The notes under the pieces: generated by a model
Databases searched by the model: none
Seen by the model: the letters and a program-made list of their open reading frames with translations, nothing else
What the model was told of the DNA's origin: nothing
Position numbers and translations under genes: made by a program
Source of the DNA: Bacteroidaceae bacterium
Lineage (GTDB): Bacteria > Bacteroidota > Bacteroidia > Bacteroidales > Bacteroidaceae
Direction of reading: 5' to 3'
Length of the DNA stretch: 53,267 nt
NCBI GenBank assembly: GCA_017428785.1
Contig: JAFRQD010000049.1
Location: 1 to 53,267 of the forward strand
Part shown: positions 17,802 through 26,923 of the stretch, one piece after another
Numbering within the stretch: the first letter of the stretch is position 1
How the letters are laid out: each line of letters opens with the position of its first letter

Positions 17802-19183
17802 AAACACTCTTCGATAAGATTTGGGATAAGCATGTAGTGCAGAACGTCGAGGACGGGCCGACACAGCTTTATATTGACCGCTTGTATGCTCATGAAGTGA
17901 CAAGTCCGCAGGCTTTCGACACGCTTCGCGACAAAGGCATTAAGGCTTTCCGTCCTGACCACATTGTTGCTATGCCCGACCATAACACACCAAGCGACCA
18001 GCAGGAACGCATAGACGACCCTGTCGGACGCAAACAGGTGGAGACGCTTGCCGCCAATTGCAAGGAGTTTGGCATCCGCCACTTTGCTATGGGCACGAAG
18101 GATAACGGTATCATCCATGTTGTTGGTCCCGAGAAAGGTCTTTCCCTGCCAGGTATGACGATTGTTTGCGGCGACTCGCATACCTCGACTCATGGAGCGG
18201 TCGGAGCCATCGCGATGGGTATCGGTACGAGCGAAGTGGCTCAAGTGCTTGCTTCTCAATGCATCCTTCAGCAGAAGCCCAAGACCATGCGCATCAATAT
18301 CGAGGGCGAACTTCAGCCGGGCGTGACAGCCAAGGACGTTGCCCTCTATATCATGGCACAAATGACAACCAGCGGAGCCACGTGTTATGCTGTGGAATAT
18401 GCTGGCAGCACCATTCGCAATATGTCGATGGAAGGCCGTCTCACGCTCTCTAATCTCTCCATCGAGATGGGCAGTCGTGCAGGCATTATTGCTCCAGACG
18501 AAACGACTTTTGCCTACTTGAAAGGACGCGAATATGCTCCGAAAGGTGAGGCTTGGGACAAGGCTGTCGAGGAGTGGAAGAAGCTCAAGAGCGACGAAGA
18601 TGCTGTCTTCGATAAGGAGGTAACCTATCGTGCTGAGGACATCAAGCCCCGCATCACTTATGGCACGAACCCGGGTGCAGGCATTGCTATCGACGAATGC
18701 ATCCCGACGCTCGAAAGCATTCCCGAAGCCGACCGTGCTCAGTTCCTTGCACAGCTCGACTATATGCAGTTCAAGCCCGGGCAAAAGCTCGAAGGGACTC
18801 CTGTAGATTATTGTTTCCTTGGTGCTTGCACGAACGGAAGAATCGAAGACTTCCGTGCTTTTGCCTCTGTCGTAAAAGGCAAGAAGAAGGCAGAGAATGT
18901 GGTGGCTTGGCTTGTGCCGGGCAGTTGGTTGGTACGTCAGCAAATCATAGACGAAGGCATCGACAAGGTGCTTGAGGAAGCAGGCTTCGAGCTTCGCTTG
19001 CCCAGCTGCTCAGCTTGCCTCGCGATGAATCCCGACAAGGTGCCTGCAGGTAAGCTTGCTATCTCTACAAGCAACAGAAATTTCGTAGGTCGTCAAGGTC
19101 CGGGCGCACGCACAGTTCTTGCAAGTCCTCTTGTAGTGGCAGCAAGTGCCATCACGGGCGTCATTACTGACCCCCGTAATTAA
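17798..19183 (+). CDS. leuC: 3-isopropylmalate dehydratase large subunit
   Basis: 461 residues, the normal length. With LeuD it isomerises 2- to 3-isopropylmalate. Cluster cysteines lie in FLGACTNGR (about 344) and in [11 protein letters not shown] (about 404 and 407). [30 protein letters not shown] (read as two parts) and AVEYAG are family signatures. Translationally coupled to leuA; leuD follows after a 26-base AT-rich repeat spacer. Confidence 0.97.
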   Translation: MKTLFDKIWDKHVVQNVEDGPTQLYIDRLYAHEVTSPQAFDTLRDKGIKAFRPDHIVAMPDHNTPSDQQERIDDPVGRKQVETLAANCKEFGIRHFAMGTKDNGIIHVVGPEKGLSLPGMTIVCGDSHTSTHGAVGAIAMGIGTSEVAQVLASQCILQQKPKTMRINIEGELQPGVTAKDVALYIMAQMTTSGATCYAVEYAGSTIRNMSMEGRLTLSNLSIEMGSRAGIIAPDETTFAYLKGREYAPKGEAWDKAVEEWKKLKSDEDAVFDKEVTYRAEDIKPRITYGTNPGAGIAIDECIPTLESIPEADRAQFLAQLDYMQFKPGQKLEGTPVDYCFLGACTNGRIEDFRAFASVVKGKKKAENVVAWLVPGSWLVRQQIIDEGIDKVLEEAGFELRLPSCSACLAMNPDKVPAGKLAISTSNRNFVGRQGPGARTVLASPLVVAASAITGVITDPRN

Positions 19184-19209
19184 GAATTGTGAATTAAGAA
19201 TTAAGAATT

Positions 19210-19830
19210 ATGTCTAAGCAGAAATTCGACATCATACAGTCAACTTGCATTCCTATCGAGATTGACAACAACAACACGGATAACATCATCCCTGCACGTT
19301 ATCTTGCCTTCACCACGCGCGACCCCAAGTTCTATGGCGAAGCCTTCATGCACGACCTTCGCTATGATGCTGAGGGCAAACCAATACCAGACTTTGTGAT
19401 GAACAAGCCTGAGTTCTCGGAGGCTCCAAGCAAAGGCATCCACGAAATCATCATAGGCGGGCAGAACTGGGGCTCGGGCTCGAGTCGCGAGCATGCAGCT
19501 TGGGCGATTGCAGGCTTTGGTGCAAGAGTGGTGATAAGCAACAGCTTTGCCGACATCCATCGCAACAACCTGCTGAATTGCTTCGTGTTGCCCGTTATTG
19601 TAAGCCGCGAGTTTCAGCAAGAACTCTTCCAGACGGTTAAAGAGAATCCGAAAGCCGAAGTGAAGGTGGATGTGCCTAACCAAACCGTCACGAACCTCAC
19701 GACGGGCCATAGCGAGCAGTTCCCCATCAACAGCTACAAGAAGTACTGCCTGATGAATGCCTACGACGACATCGATTTCCTGCTGGCAAATAAGGAGAAA
19801 ATTCTTAACTTTGAAGATAAAAGAAGATAG
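19210..19830 (+). CDS. leuD: 3-isopropylmalate dehydratase small subunit
   Basis: 206 residues, carrying the swivelling domain that completes the isomerase. NTDNIIPARYL, GGQNWGSGSSREHAAWAI and the FADIHRNNLLNCF segment are diagnostic. The final residues (NFEDKRR) and stop run into an AAGAAGATAG purine repeat, so the C-terminus may have been remodelled by repeat sequence. Spacing and order (leuA, leuC, leuD, cimA) match the operon known from Bacteroides. Confidence 0.96.
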   Translation: MSKQKFDIIQSTCIPIEIDNNNTDNIIPARYLAFTTRDPKFYGEAFMHDLRYDAEGKPIPDFVMNKPEFSEAPSKGIHEIIIGGQNWGSGSSREHAAWAIAGFGARVVISNSFADIHRNNLLNCFVLPVIVSREFQQELFQTVKENPKAEVKVDVPNQTVTNLTTGHSEQFPINSYKKYCLMNAYDDIDFLLANKEKILNFEDKRR

Positions 19831-19832
19831 AA

Positions 19833-19894
19833 GAAGATAGAGGACGATAGTTCAGACCGTCAATGTATTGTCTTCTATCTTCGTCGCTAGCGAC
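19833..19894 (+). repeat. Hairpin-forming purine/pyrimidine repeat between leuD and cimA
   Basis: GAAGATAGAGGAC (19833-19845) pairs with GTCTTCTATCTTC (19870-19882) with one mismatch, and GTCGCTAGCGAC (19883-19894) is a perfect palindrome. It could act as a processing or partial termination site within the operon, lowering cimA relative to leuACD; no T-tract is present. Confidence 0.5.
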
Positions 19895-19936
19895 ATATCT
19901 TCTTCTAACTTCTTCTATCTACTAATAATTCCTTCT

Positions 19937-21544
19937 ATGGATAATAGAACGATAGAGATAATGGACACCACCCTTCGCGATGGTGAACAAACCAGCGGCG
20001 TCAGCTTCATGCCTCACGAGAAGCTCATGATAGCGCGTGCTTTGCTGCAAGACCTGAATGTCGATAGGATTGAGGTGGCAAGCGCTCGTGTATCGGAAGG
20101 TGAGATGGAGGCCGTGAAGAGCATCTCGCGTTGGGCGAGTCAGAATGGCAAGCTCGATAGGGTAGAGGTGCTCGGTTTTGTGGATGAGACGAAGAGCGTG
20201 GACTGGATTGTAGAGTGCGGCTGCAAGTGCATGAACCTCCTTTGCAAAGGGAGCCGCAAGCATTGTGAAGGCCAGCTGCACAAGACCCTCGAGGAGCACG
20301 TCAGCGATATCCTTCGCACGATTGACTATGCTCAAAAGCAGGGCGTCAGCGTCAATGTCTATCTCGAGGACTGGAGCAACGGCATGAAGGACAGTCCCGA
20401 TTATGTCTTTGCTTTGATGGAAGGTTTGGCAGACTTGCCCATCCAGCGTTTCATGCTTCCCGATACACTCGGCATACTTAATCCGATGGAAGTCACGGAG
20501 TTTGTAACAGAAATAGTGAACAGATACAGACCCTCTCTAACTCCCCCTCTAAGGGGAGAACAAAAAGAAAACTCCTTCCCCATAGAGGGGGAAGGGTTTG
20601 GGAAGAGGGTCTCCTTCGACTTCCATGCCCATAATGATTACGACCTCGCTATCAGCAATGTGCTTGCTGCCGTTACTGCCGGTTGTGGGGGCATCCATAC
20701 AAGCGTTAACGGCTTGGGCGAGCGGGCTGGAAACGCGCCTTTAGCCAGCGTGCAGGCCGTTCTGAAAGACCACCTTCATGTTCTCACTCATATTGACGAG
20801 AGTCGTTTGGGCGAGGTGTCTCATCTTGTGGAGAGTTATAGCGGTATTGCTATTCCGCCAAACAAACCCATTACGGGCGAGAGCGTCTTCACGCAAGTTG
20901 CTGGCGTTCATGCTGATGGCGACAACAAAGCAGGCCTTTATCAGAATGCCCTTCTGCCCGAGCGTTTCGGTCGTAAGCGTGAGTATGCGCTTGGCAAGAA
21001 CTCGGGCAAAGCAAACATATTGAAGAACCTTGAGGAGCTTGGGCTTGAGCTCTCGCCTGAGCAGACGAAGCGCGTTACTGAGCGCATTATCGAGTTGGGC
21101 GACAAGAAGGAACTCGTCACGCAGGAAGACCTTCCCTATATCGTGAGCGATGTGCTGAAGCATGGCGCTCCTGAGGAGCACGTCAAACTGCTCTCTTATG
21201 TGGTAACAACGGCTTACGGCCTCAAGCCTTTGGCAAGCGTCCGGCTCGAGGTGAATGGCGAGACCTACGAGGAGAGTGCAAAGGGAGACGGTCAGTTCGA
21301 TGCCTTTGTGCGTGCCATTCGTCACATCTACAAGAACCGCCTTGGGCGCGACTTCCCGTGGCTGACCAACTACACCGTCAGCATTCCTCCTGGAGGCCGG
21401 ACCGATGCCCTTGTGCAGACCGTCATCACTTGGAACTGGAACGACCGCATTCTTCGTACGCGAGGCCTTGATGCCGACCAGACGGAGGCAGCCATCAAGA
21501 GCACAATCAAGATGCTCAATCTCCTCGAAGACGAAAACCTTTAG
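19937..21544 (+). CDS. cimA: Citramalate synthase / LeuA-like protein
   Basis: 535 residues from [18 protein letters not shown]; the upstream in-frame start lies in the repeat and is rejected. A second LeuA-type enzyme that in Bacteroidales leu operons is assigned as (R)-citramalate synthase (pyruvate plus acetyl-CoA, the threonine-independent isoleucine route). TLRDGEQTSG, HAHNDYDLA and NGLGERAGN keep the catalytic and metal residues. The C-terminal ~150 residues are the allosteric LeuA dimer domain (ending TVSIPPGGRTDALVQTVITW). Residues ~198-225, just before the FDFHAHNDYD metal site, are encoded by a GC-rich palindromic element (20528-20612), giving an extra Pro/Gly/Lys-rich loop not expected in the family. 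The substrate could also be 2-oxoisovalerate. Confidence 0.85.
   Translation: MDNRTIEIMDTTLRDGEQTSGVSFMPHEKLMIARALLQDLNVDRIEVASARVSEGEMEAVKSISRWASQNGKLDRVEVLGFVDETKSVDWIVECGCKCMNLLCKGSRKHCEGQLHKTLEEHVSDILRTIDYAQKQGVSVNVYLEDWSNGMKDSPDYVFALMEGLADLPIQRFMLPDTLGILNPMEVTEFVTEIVNRYRPSLTPPLRGEQKENSFPIEGEGFGKRVSFDFHAHNDYDLAISNVLAAVTAGCGGIHTSVNGLGERAGNAPLASVQAVLKDHLHVLTHIDESRLGEVSHLVESYSGIAIPPNKPITGESVFTQVAGVHADGDNKAGLYQNALLPERFGRKREYALGKNSGKANILKNLEELGLELSPEQTKRVTERIIELGDKKELVTQEDLPYIVSDVLKHGAPEEHVKLLSYVVTTAYGLKPLASVRLEVNGETYEESAKGDGQFDAFVRAIRHIYKNRLGRDFPWLTNYTVSIPPGGRTDALVQTVITWNWNDRILRTRGLDADQTEAAIKSTIKMLNLLEDENL
20528..20612 (+). repeat. GC-rich palindromic element inside cimA
   Basis: AGACCCTCT at 20528-20536 is the reverse complement of AGAGGGTCT at 20604-20612, and inner arms CTCCCCCTCTAAGGGGAG and CCTTCCCCATAGAGGGGGAAGG form further hairpins. 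The same ends occur in the intergenic element at 51058-51187. The insert is open in the cimA frame. Confidence 0.75.
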
Positions 21545-21570
21545 GCCGACGCAAGTCAGCAAGGGGTGGT

Positions 21571-21724
21571 GCCAAATTAGGCGTGTTATATTTGCAAATT
21601 AGGCGTGTTATGTTTGCAAAATTCACATGTGAACTTTTCAAAATCCACTCGTGAACTTTGCGAAATCCACTCGTGAACTTTGCGAAATCCTCGCGTGAAC
21701 TTTTCCAAATCCTCGTGACGTGTT
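21571..21724 (+). repeat. 22-base unit array 2 (seven units)
   Basis: Seven contiguous 22-base units start at 21571, 21593, 21615, 21637, 21659, 21681 and 21703. Adjacent units are often nearly identical (for example 21637 and 21659), so the array has expanded locally. It lies between cimA and the exported protein gene at 21976. Bases 21725-21930 hold no gene that I can see. Confidence 0.85.
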
Positions 21725-21930
21725 TTCAGTAAGTACAAGATTGGCTCTTGTCAATCATTTAATCAACTGAAACACTTAGCCTTTCCCCCTCACTCAATCT
21801 TCCTCCTCAAAGCCTGCCGCCAAGATGAGCTCCTCAGCAGTTTCATGTTGCTGCTTTGGAGTTATTATGCAATGATAGAGCATCTTTTTGCAAAAAAATG
21901 TCAGTTTTTTTGTGAATGTGTAAATTGTTG

Positions 21931-21938
21931 TATTTTTG
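21931..21938 (+). promoter_or_regulatory. -7 box (TATTTTTG) for the 21976 gene
   Basis: TATTTTTG fits TAnnTTTG; TTTG at 21909-21912 may serve as -33. The expected start leaves a leader of about 30 bases. Confidence 0.55.
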
Positions 21939-21975
21939 TAGCAGAAATTTAATATTTTTTATATAATTAAGTGTT

Positions 21976-24900
21976 ATGAAAAAGCAATTACTTTTTTCTA
22001 TGCTTCTCCTGCTTGTGGGAGGAAGCATGAAGGCTCAATCCGTCTCAGAAGAGCAGATGGACGAGCGGTTCAACGATGGAACCAACCTACCATACGGCTG
22101 GTTTACAGAGGGTTGGACGGTTAAGGATGGTGCCGTTCAGACGGAGTCATCATCCGGCTTCGACTTCGAAGAAATGATGAACGACGAGAATGGCTTCGAC
22201 GTGAGCAAGCTTCTTGAATCTTTCATGGGCGGTGACAGCAAAGACAACTATCTGCTTACACCTCCTGTGGTGGTGGGTGAAGGCGAGACGCTTGTGTTCT
22301 CTGCCAAGAAAGGCAAGAAGGACGACTCAGGCATGAGCTTCAGTTTCGGCTCGAGCGACTCCACATTCGTTGTGGAACGTTCGGTTTACAGCCGCAATCA
22401 ATGGCTTCGCGTTGCCGACTTCACCTTGGACCTCGACACCATCTACAAGACGTTCACCATCTCCAATACCGAAGCCGGCGAATACCGCTTCCGCTTCAAG
22501 GCCGCAGGTACTGTGCTGATTGACAGCGTTGCAGGCTTCCGCATCGACAAAGAGGCTCCCGACATCTATATCATCGAGAACGATGCCCGAGCTCAGCATG
22601 TTGACTTCAGCCTTTGCTTCGAAGACAGCACACGCACGCTCAAGGTCATCAATACGGCTACAGGCACGTTGAAGTTGGACATCACCCCTGCCGACGCTAA
22701 CCTGTTCTCAGCAAGTCCAAACCAATTGGAGGTGGATGCCGCCGACTCGCTTGATGTCGACATCACCTTCCATTTCGCAGCCGGACAGCCTGGCAAGAAC
22801 GAGACACCGATTGCATTCACTCCTGTTGACGAGCGCGTATGGGGAAAGACCTTGCGTGCGACGGCTGTTGTCACACAACCCGATGTATGGGTTGAGGACT
22901 TCAATGCCAACGAACAGCCTAAAGGCTTCTTTACCGAAGGCTGGGAGTTCCACGACAATATTACGACCACCAGCGGCGGCGGCATGGCTGCCATGTTCGG
23001 CTTCGGCTCTCCCTCTTTCCTGATGACTCCCCCTCTCAAGGTTGAAAGCACCGACGAGGTATTGCTCTTCTCTGCAAAGAAAGGCAGCAGCGACGACGGC
23101 TTCGACATGGGCAGCATGTTCGGCGGCGGCTCGTCGATTGTTGTCGAGAAGTCTGTCTATGGCAGCAACAAGTGGGAGAAGTTGAGAGAGTTTACCGAAC
23201 CGCTCGATTCCGTCTACAGAACGCTTTGGGTAGGTTATGTCGAGCCAGGCGAGTATCGCTTCCGCATCATCGCCTCCGACAGCATCGTTGTGGACAGCAT
23301 CGCCGGATTCCATCTCGACAGCAACGCTCCCGACATCTATGTGCTGCACAACAACACCGCAGCCTCTGCCATCAACTACGGCATGCCGCAGGCCAACAGC
23401 ACAGAAACGTTTGCCGTAGTCAACACGGGTACGGGTTCGCTGCAAGGTGCTGCTACATGTAATAATAAGTATGACTTCGCTCTCAGCGCTGCAGACTTCG
23501 CCGTTGAAGCCGGCGACACGGCCTTCATCGATGCTACTTATCTCTTCGACGAGGAGGTATTGGGCACTCATCAGGGCATTGTCACCTTTGCGCCGACGAC
23601 GCCAGTCCTCGCTCCTCTCTCTTATCCGCTTACTGCCTACAGCACATACAATGATGCCTGGAAGGAAGACTTCGAACCGGAATACCTGCGTGAAGACGAG
23701 ACGCAGCCGATTGACCTTCCCGAAGGTTGGGAAACGACAGGCTGGGATGTTCGTTTGCCTGGTAACGAAGGTGGTATAATGGGAATGTTCAGCGGCATGA
23801 TGGGTGGCGATGCTGCTCCAAAGACTTGGATGGCCACCACAGAATCTGACGCCTACGAACTCATTACCCCGAGCTTGCAAGCCAAGAAGGGCGACGTTCT
23901 GCGCTTCGAGGCCGAGCTTGGCGGCGGCGGCATGATGGCCATGATGGGCTCGTTCATGGGCGGCGGCGCAAGCGGACAGCTTAACGTCTTCTACAGCCTC
24001 GACGACGGCAACAACTGGATATACTACAACACGTTCGTGCAGAACGGCTATAACTACTTTGTCGCTCCCTACACGGGCGTCTACAAGCTGCGCTTTACAT
24101 CTCCAAGCGCTTCGCTCGACAACTTCTACGGCCTGCGCAAGCCTCTCGAGAAGATTGCCATCTACGATGACTCTGAAAGTGATGACGTCAATGCCGAGGT
24201 GCTCGAGCAATACAACGGCCAGACCGTCAATGTCAGCTACGAGCGCACGCTCTCTGCCACTCAGAAAGAGGACGGCACTTGGGATCCTCGTGCCTTTATT
24301 GTCAGCCTGCCTTACGACTACGACTTCACAGAATATTATGATGCAGACCAAGTCAAGATTTTCAGTCTGCAGTTCAAGGAAGAATACTACAAGCAGTTCA
24401 TCTTCCTGCCGGAAGACAACTTCAACCCCAACCTCATGCGTGCAGGCAAGGCATATCTCGTTCTTGTCCTGAAGGGGCAAATCAATCTGAGTGCTACCGG
24501 AGTGAAGGTGAAGAGCGATATCATCAACGACGACAGTAATGTGGTGAACAGCTTCGAGGACTGGTACTTCAATGACACGTTCACGCCTGCCGGCAAGTGG
24601 ATGGCCAACTTCCGCAGCATCTCCGACGTGGAGGCCGACGAGAAGAACATCTTCTGCATGCGCGAGGACGGGTCTTGGGCACGCTTCAAGTCTGAGGACG
24701 GCACGGAGAAGTTCCGCATGAAGCCCTTCCGCGGCTATCTCGATGCCACGGAGTTCAGCGAAGAGCCTTCTTCTTCGCGCAAGCAAGCCGCACCTCTGCC
24801 AGGCACATACAGGACGATGTTCCAAACGACAGACCAGCAGGGTACTGCTACTGGCGAGAATGTCAGCTTCGAGAATCTTGACTTCGAGCCCATCATCCCC

Positions 24901-25065
24901 TTCATCGACGGCGGAACGGGCATCCAGCCTACCTTCCGTGTTATCGACACAGACGGCACCAACCTCTACTTCGACCTGCAAGGCCGCATGCTCAACGGCA
25001 AGTCTCTCAACGGCTTGTATATCGAGAAGCAGGGAACGGACGCCAAGAAGGTTCTCAAGCGATAG
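21976..25065 (+). CDS. Exported multi-domain adhesin-like protein (choice-of-anchor J type repeats)
   Basis: 1029 residues with signal peptide MKKQLLFSMLLLLVGGSMKAQ. Three successive jelly-roll-like domains begin ERFNDGTNLPYGW, EDFNANEQPKGFF and EDFEPEYLRED. Each has a D(Y/S)LLTPP or YELITPSL strand and an AGEYRFRF-type strand, as in cleaved-adhesin/choice-of-anchor J domains. Domains one and two are separated by abnormal-spindle-like segments (DIYI.EN...). Met/Gly-rich loops occur in each (GFDMGSMFGGGSS, GGGGMMAMMGSFMGGG). The tail (LYFDLQGRMLNGKSLNGLYI..GTDAKKVLKR) resembles the sorting tail of the 12710 protein. Probably surface-exposed; ligand unknown. It interrupts the leu cluster between cimA and leuB. 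Confidence 0.78.
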   Translation: MKKQLLFSMLLLLVGGSMKAQSVSEEQMDERFNDGTNLPYGWFTEGWTVKDGAVQTESSSGFDFEEMMNDENGFDVSKLLESFMGGDSKDNYLLTPPVVVGEGETLVFSAKKGKKDDSGMSFSFGSSDSTFVVERSVYSRNQWLRVADFTLDLDTIYKTFTISNTEAGEYRFRFKAAGTVLIDSVAGFRIDKEAPDIYIIENDARAQHVDFSLCFEDSTRTLKVINTATGTLKLDITPADANLFSASPNQLEVDAADSLDVDITFHFAAGQPGKNETPIAFTPVDERVWGKTLRATAVVTQPDVWVEDFNANEQPKGFFTEGWEFHDNITTTSGGGMAAMFGFGSPSFLMTPPLKVESTDEVLLFSAKKGSSDDGFDMGSMFGGGSSIVVEKSVYGSNKWEKLREFTEPLDSVYRTLWVGYVEPGEYRFRIIASDSIVVDSIAGFHLDSNAPDIYVLHNNTAASAINYGMPQANSTETFAVVNTGTGSLQGAATCNNKYDFALSAADFAVEAGDTAFIDATYLFDEEVLGTHQGIVTFAPTTPVLAPLSYPLTAYSTYNDAWKEDFEPEYLREDETQPIDLPEGWETTGWDVRLPGNEGGIMGMFSGMMGGDAAPKTWMATTESDAYELITPSLQAKKGDVLRFEAELGGGGMMAMMGSFMGGGASGQLNVFYSLDDGNNWIYYNTFVQNGYNYFVAPYTGVYKLRFTSPSASLDNFYGLRKPLEKIAIYDDSESDDVNAEVLEQYNGQTVNVSYERTLSATQKEDGTWDPRAFIVSLPYDYDFTEYYDADQVKIFSLQFKEEYYKQFIFLPEDNFNPNLMRAGKAYLVLVLKGQINLSATGVKVKSDIINDDSNVVNSFEDWYFNDTFTPAGKWMANFRSISDVEADEKNIFCMREDGSWARFKSEDGTEKFRMKPFRGYLDATEFSEEPSSSRKQAAPLPGTYRTMFQTTDQQGTATGENVSFENLDFEPIIPFIDGGTGIQPTFRVIDTDGTNLYFDLQGRMLNGKSLNGLYIEKQGTDAKKVLKR

Positions 25066-25116
25066 AGCCGCTCGTTTGTATTGTTGATGTCCGCTAAAAG
25101 TTGAGACATCATAAGA

Positions 25117-25160
25117 AAACTATCCGCAATGCCGAAATATAAAGGCGTTGCGGATAGTTT
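25117..25160 (+). terminator. Terminator between convergent genes
   Basis: A 17-bp stem, 25117-25133 with 25144-25160 (one G-T pair), and a 10-base loop, followed by GTTTCTG. AAA/TTT flanks on both sides make it usable in both directions. Confidence 0.8.
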
Positions 25161-25168
25161 GTTTCTGT

Positions 25169-25293
25169 AGGAACTGCTTGTCTGAGGCTATTCCTTGGTG
25201 GGGGACTGCTTGTCTGAGGCTATTCCTGGTAGGAACTGCTTGTCTGAGGCTATTCCTTGGTGGGGAACTGCTTGTCTGAGGCTATTCCTGGTA
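25169..25293. repeat. 62-bp tandem duplication overlapping the 3' end of the 25282 gene
   Basis: Two 62-base copies (25169-25230 and 25231-25292) differ by one base; each contains two ~31-base half-units with ACTGCTTGTCTGAGGCTATT. The minus-strand gene's last codons and TAG lie in the final half-unit. Confidence 0.85.
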
Positions 25294-26328
25294 GTCAGGC
25301 TCTTCCACCGTCACTTGGCATTCGGCACATACGCCGCTGCCGTCGATTGCGCGGCAGGTGATGGTGCAGGTGCCGGGGAAGAAGGCTGCAATCAGACCCT
25401 CGCTGCTGACCGACGCCACCATTTCGTCGCTGCTTTCCCAGGTCACGTCGGGATAGTAGGCATCAGCAGGCAGTACCGTGGCCGCGAGGCTTTTCGTTTC
25501 TTCGGGCAGGAGGCTGACGGACGATTCGCTCAGGATTATCTCCGAGACAAGAACGCGCTGAATCTTCCCGACGCGGACAGGCCTTACGTTCTCGCCCGTA
25601 TATCGGCGGTCGGCTCCCCAGAAGATACCGCTCCACATGTGGGCCCAATCGTAGGCATCCCTCGGAGCATCCTCTCTGAGCGAACGCGACCAGCAGGAGC
25701 CGAAGCTGTCTCGGCGGTAAATTGAGTTCCCGGACACGAACCCCGATGCCGGCAGGAATATCCAGTTGCCGTTCTTTTTGCTCGTTATCATCGTGCCGTA
25801 GAAGTCGTTGAGGTTTGTCCACTTCGAGGAGGTGAAGAATGTGTCGAGCAGTTCCTCCACTTGTGCCAGGCTGGGCATCTGCCAGTCGCTGCCCCAGTTT
25901 GCGGTCGCTGCATCGTCTTCGGGCAGGAGTTCTGTCAGGCCGTCCGTCTTGCCGTTCGAGCCGAAACTGCCGATGGTGCAGTATTTCGTCATCATGCCCG
26001 AGCCCCTGTTGAACTTGTAGTTGCTCGTATCGTAGAAGTCCTTCGGCTCTGTCTCGCCCCATGCGAAGTAGTCGCCATACTGCTCAGGATTGTCGGAGCC
26101 GATGTTGCAGGTTGCCCAAAGCGTGCCCGACGGCAGGCCGAGGTCAATCCATTCGTGGCTTTCTTCGGCAGAGGGTTCCTTTTCGTCGAAGACGATGCTG
26201 TCCAGTTCCGACACATCGCATCTGATGGTCTCGCCGTTGGTCTTGTAGAGCGTCACCTTTTGTGCCTGCGCCGTCTGCACGCCTGCCAACAGCAGGAGCA
26301 AAACTGAAAGGAAGTAGATGTGTTTCAT
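25282..26328 (-). CDS. Exported protein with DLGLPSGTLWA module and Ig-like BIG2 domain
   Basis: 348 residues with signal peptide MKHIYFLSVLLLLLAGVQTAQAQ. A short KVTLYKTNGET..CDVSELDSIVF strand segment precedes a ~190-residue module with WIDLGLPSGTLWATCNIGS, GDYFAWGETEPK, GLTELLPEDDAA and WQMPS, resembling the Fibrobacter succinogenes major paralogous domain. A BIG2 domain follows (about 262-342: SVSLLPEETKSLAATVLP, GTCTITCRA). Paralog of the 33796 protein, with one module instead of three. The C-terminus (EEPDYQE) stops inside a tandem repeat and lacks a sorting-type tail, so it may be truncated from a longer multi-module ancestor. Function unknown; surface location likely. Confidence 0.8.
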   Translation of the reverse strand: MKHIYFLSVLLLLLAGVQTAQAQKVTLYKTNGETIRCDVSELDSIVFDEKEPSAEESHEWIDLGLPSGTLWATCNIGSDNPEQYGDYFAWGETEPKDFYDTSNYKFNRGSGMMTKYCTIGSFGSNGKTDGLTELLPEDDAATANWGSDWQMPSLAQVEELLDTFFTSSKWTNLNDFYGTMITSKKNGNWIFLPASGFVSGNSIYRRDSFGSCWSRSLREDAPRDAYDWAHMWSGIFWGADRRYTGENVRPVRVGKIQRVLVSEIILSESSVSLLPEETKSLAATVLPADAYYPDVTWESSDEMVASVSSEGLIAAFFPGTCTITCRAIDGSGVCAECQVTVEEPDYQE

Positions 26329-26357
26329 AACTGTCGGGTTTTAGAGGTTTTCTGCCG

Positions 26358-26389
26358 CAAATTTAGTTTCTTTTTCGATACGAAGCAAA
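26358..26389 (-). promoter_or_regulatory. Promoter for the 25282-26328 gene
   Basis: On the minus strand TAAATTTG (26365 to 26358) and TTTG (26389 to 26386) fit the Bacteroidetes consensus with usual spacing; the start would lie about 20 bases before the ATG. Confidence 0.6.
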
Positions 26390-26484
26390 CGAAATGTCTT
26401 TTTTTTACATATCGCGCTGCTGCGTGTCCTTGTGTGTGTGTGTTGTTGTGTGCCGCGTCCGGCACTCTGTGTTTCGAATCACGG

Positions 26485-26559
26485 TGCAAAGGTACGGCGA
26501 TTTTTCTGCGCCGCCAAATTTCAGCACTCAAATTGACGCGATTTTCAGCACGAATTCGA
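26485..26559 (-). repeat. 75-base dispersed repeat with outward promoter, copy 1
   Basis: Same length and 69 of 75 bases identical (by eye) to 41035-41109. On the minus strand it contains TTTG (26518 to 26515) and TACCTTTG (26494 to 26487) at promoter spacing, pointing at the 25282-26328 gene. Confidence 0.8.
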
Positions 26560-26590
26560 ACGATTTTCTTCAACGCCTTGATTTTCAGTT

Positions 26591-26746
26591 CCGTACAACC
26601 GTACAAACCGTACAAGCGAAAAAAAGACATAGGGTGGTACCCCTATATTATATATATTAAAGAAATAATTACTTATTATATAATATATAATATTTAGCAT
26701 TCTCTCGTCTCTCAAAATCGGTTGTACGGTTTGTACGGTTGTACGG
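26591..26746. repeat. 25-bp perfect inverted repeat enclosing 106 AT-rich bases
   Basis: 26591-26615 is the exact reverse complement of 26722-26746; each arm is itself three GTACAA-type repeats. The interior contains GGTGGTACCCC and a TATATAAT-rich palindromic core. It lies between divergent genes (25282-26328 and leuB). Bases 26747-26923 hold nothing recognisable. Confidence 0.85.
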
Positions 26747-26923
26747 ATTGCAAAAGAAACCTCACAGAGTTTTTACAAATGTGCTCAAACGCTCTATTCA
26801 TGGGTGTTCCACACCCTAAGTTGGAAATGGTTCAAGGACGGGTGCACGACAAAATGTCAGTCCTCCTTCGATTGCTTCGATAAGTATTTTTCGCTTTTCA
26901 TTTTTCGTTTCCGTTTTTTTTCG

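Noticed and set aside
17771-18943. Minus-strand ORF of 390 codons opposite leuC
   Set aside because: leuC is unambiguous on the plus strand; the antisense translation is not protein-like.
22708-24981. Long minus-strand ORF (757 codons) opposite the 21976 exported protein
   Set aside because: It is a shadow frame of a clearly coding plus strand. The translation has no recognisable domain and the plus-strand gene has a signal peptide, promoter and terminator.
26325-26630. Minus-strand ORF of 101 codons across the promoter repeat and one inverted arm
   Set aside because: It spans repeat DNA and the gene's own promoter; the LYGLYGC start is just the GTACAA repeats in translation.
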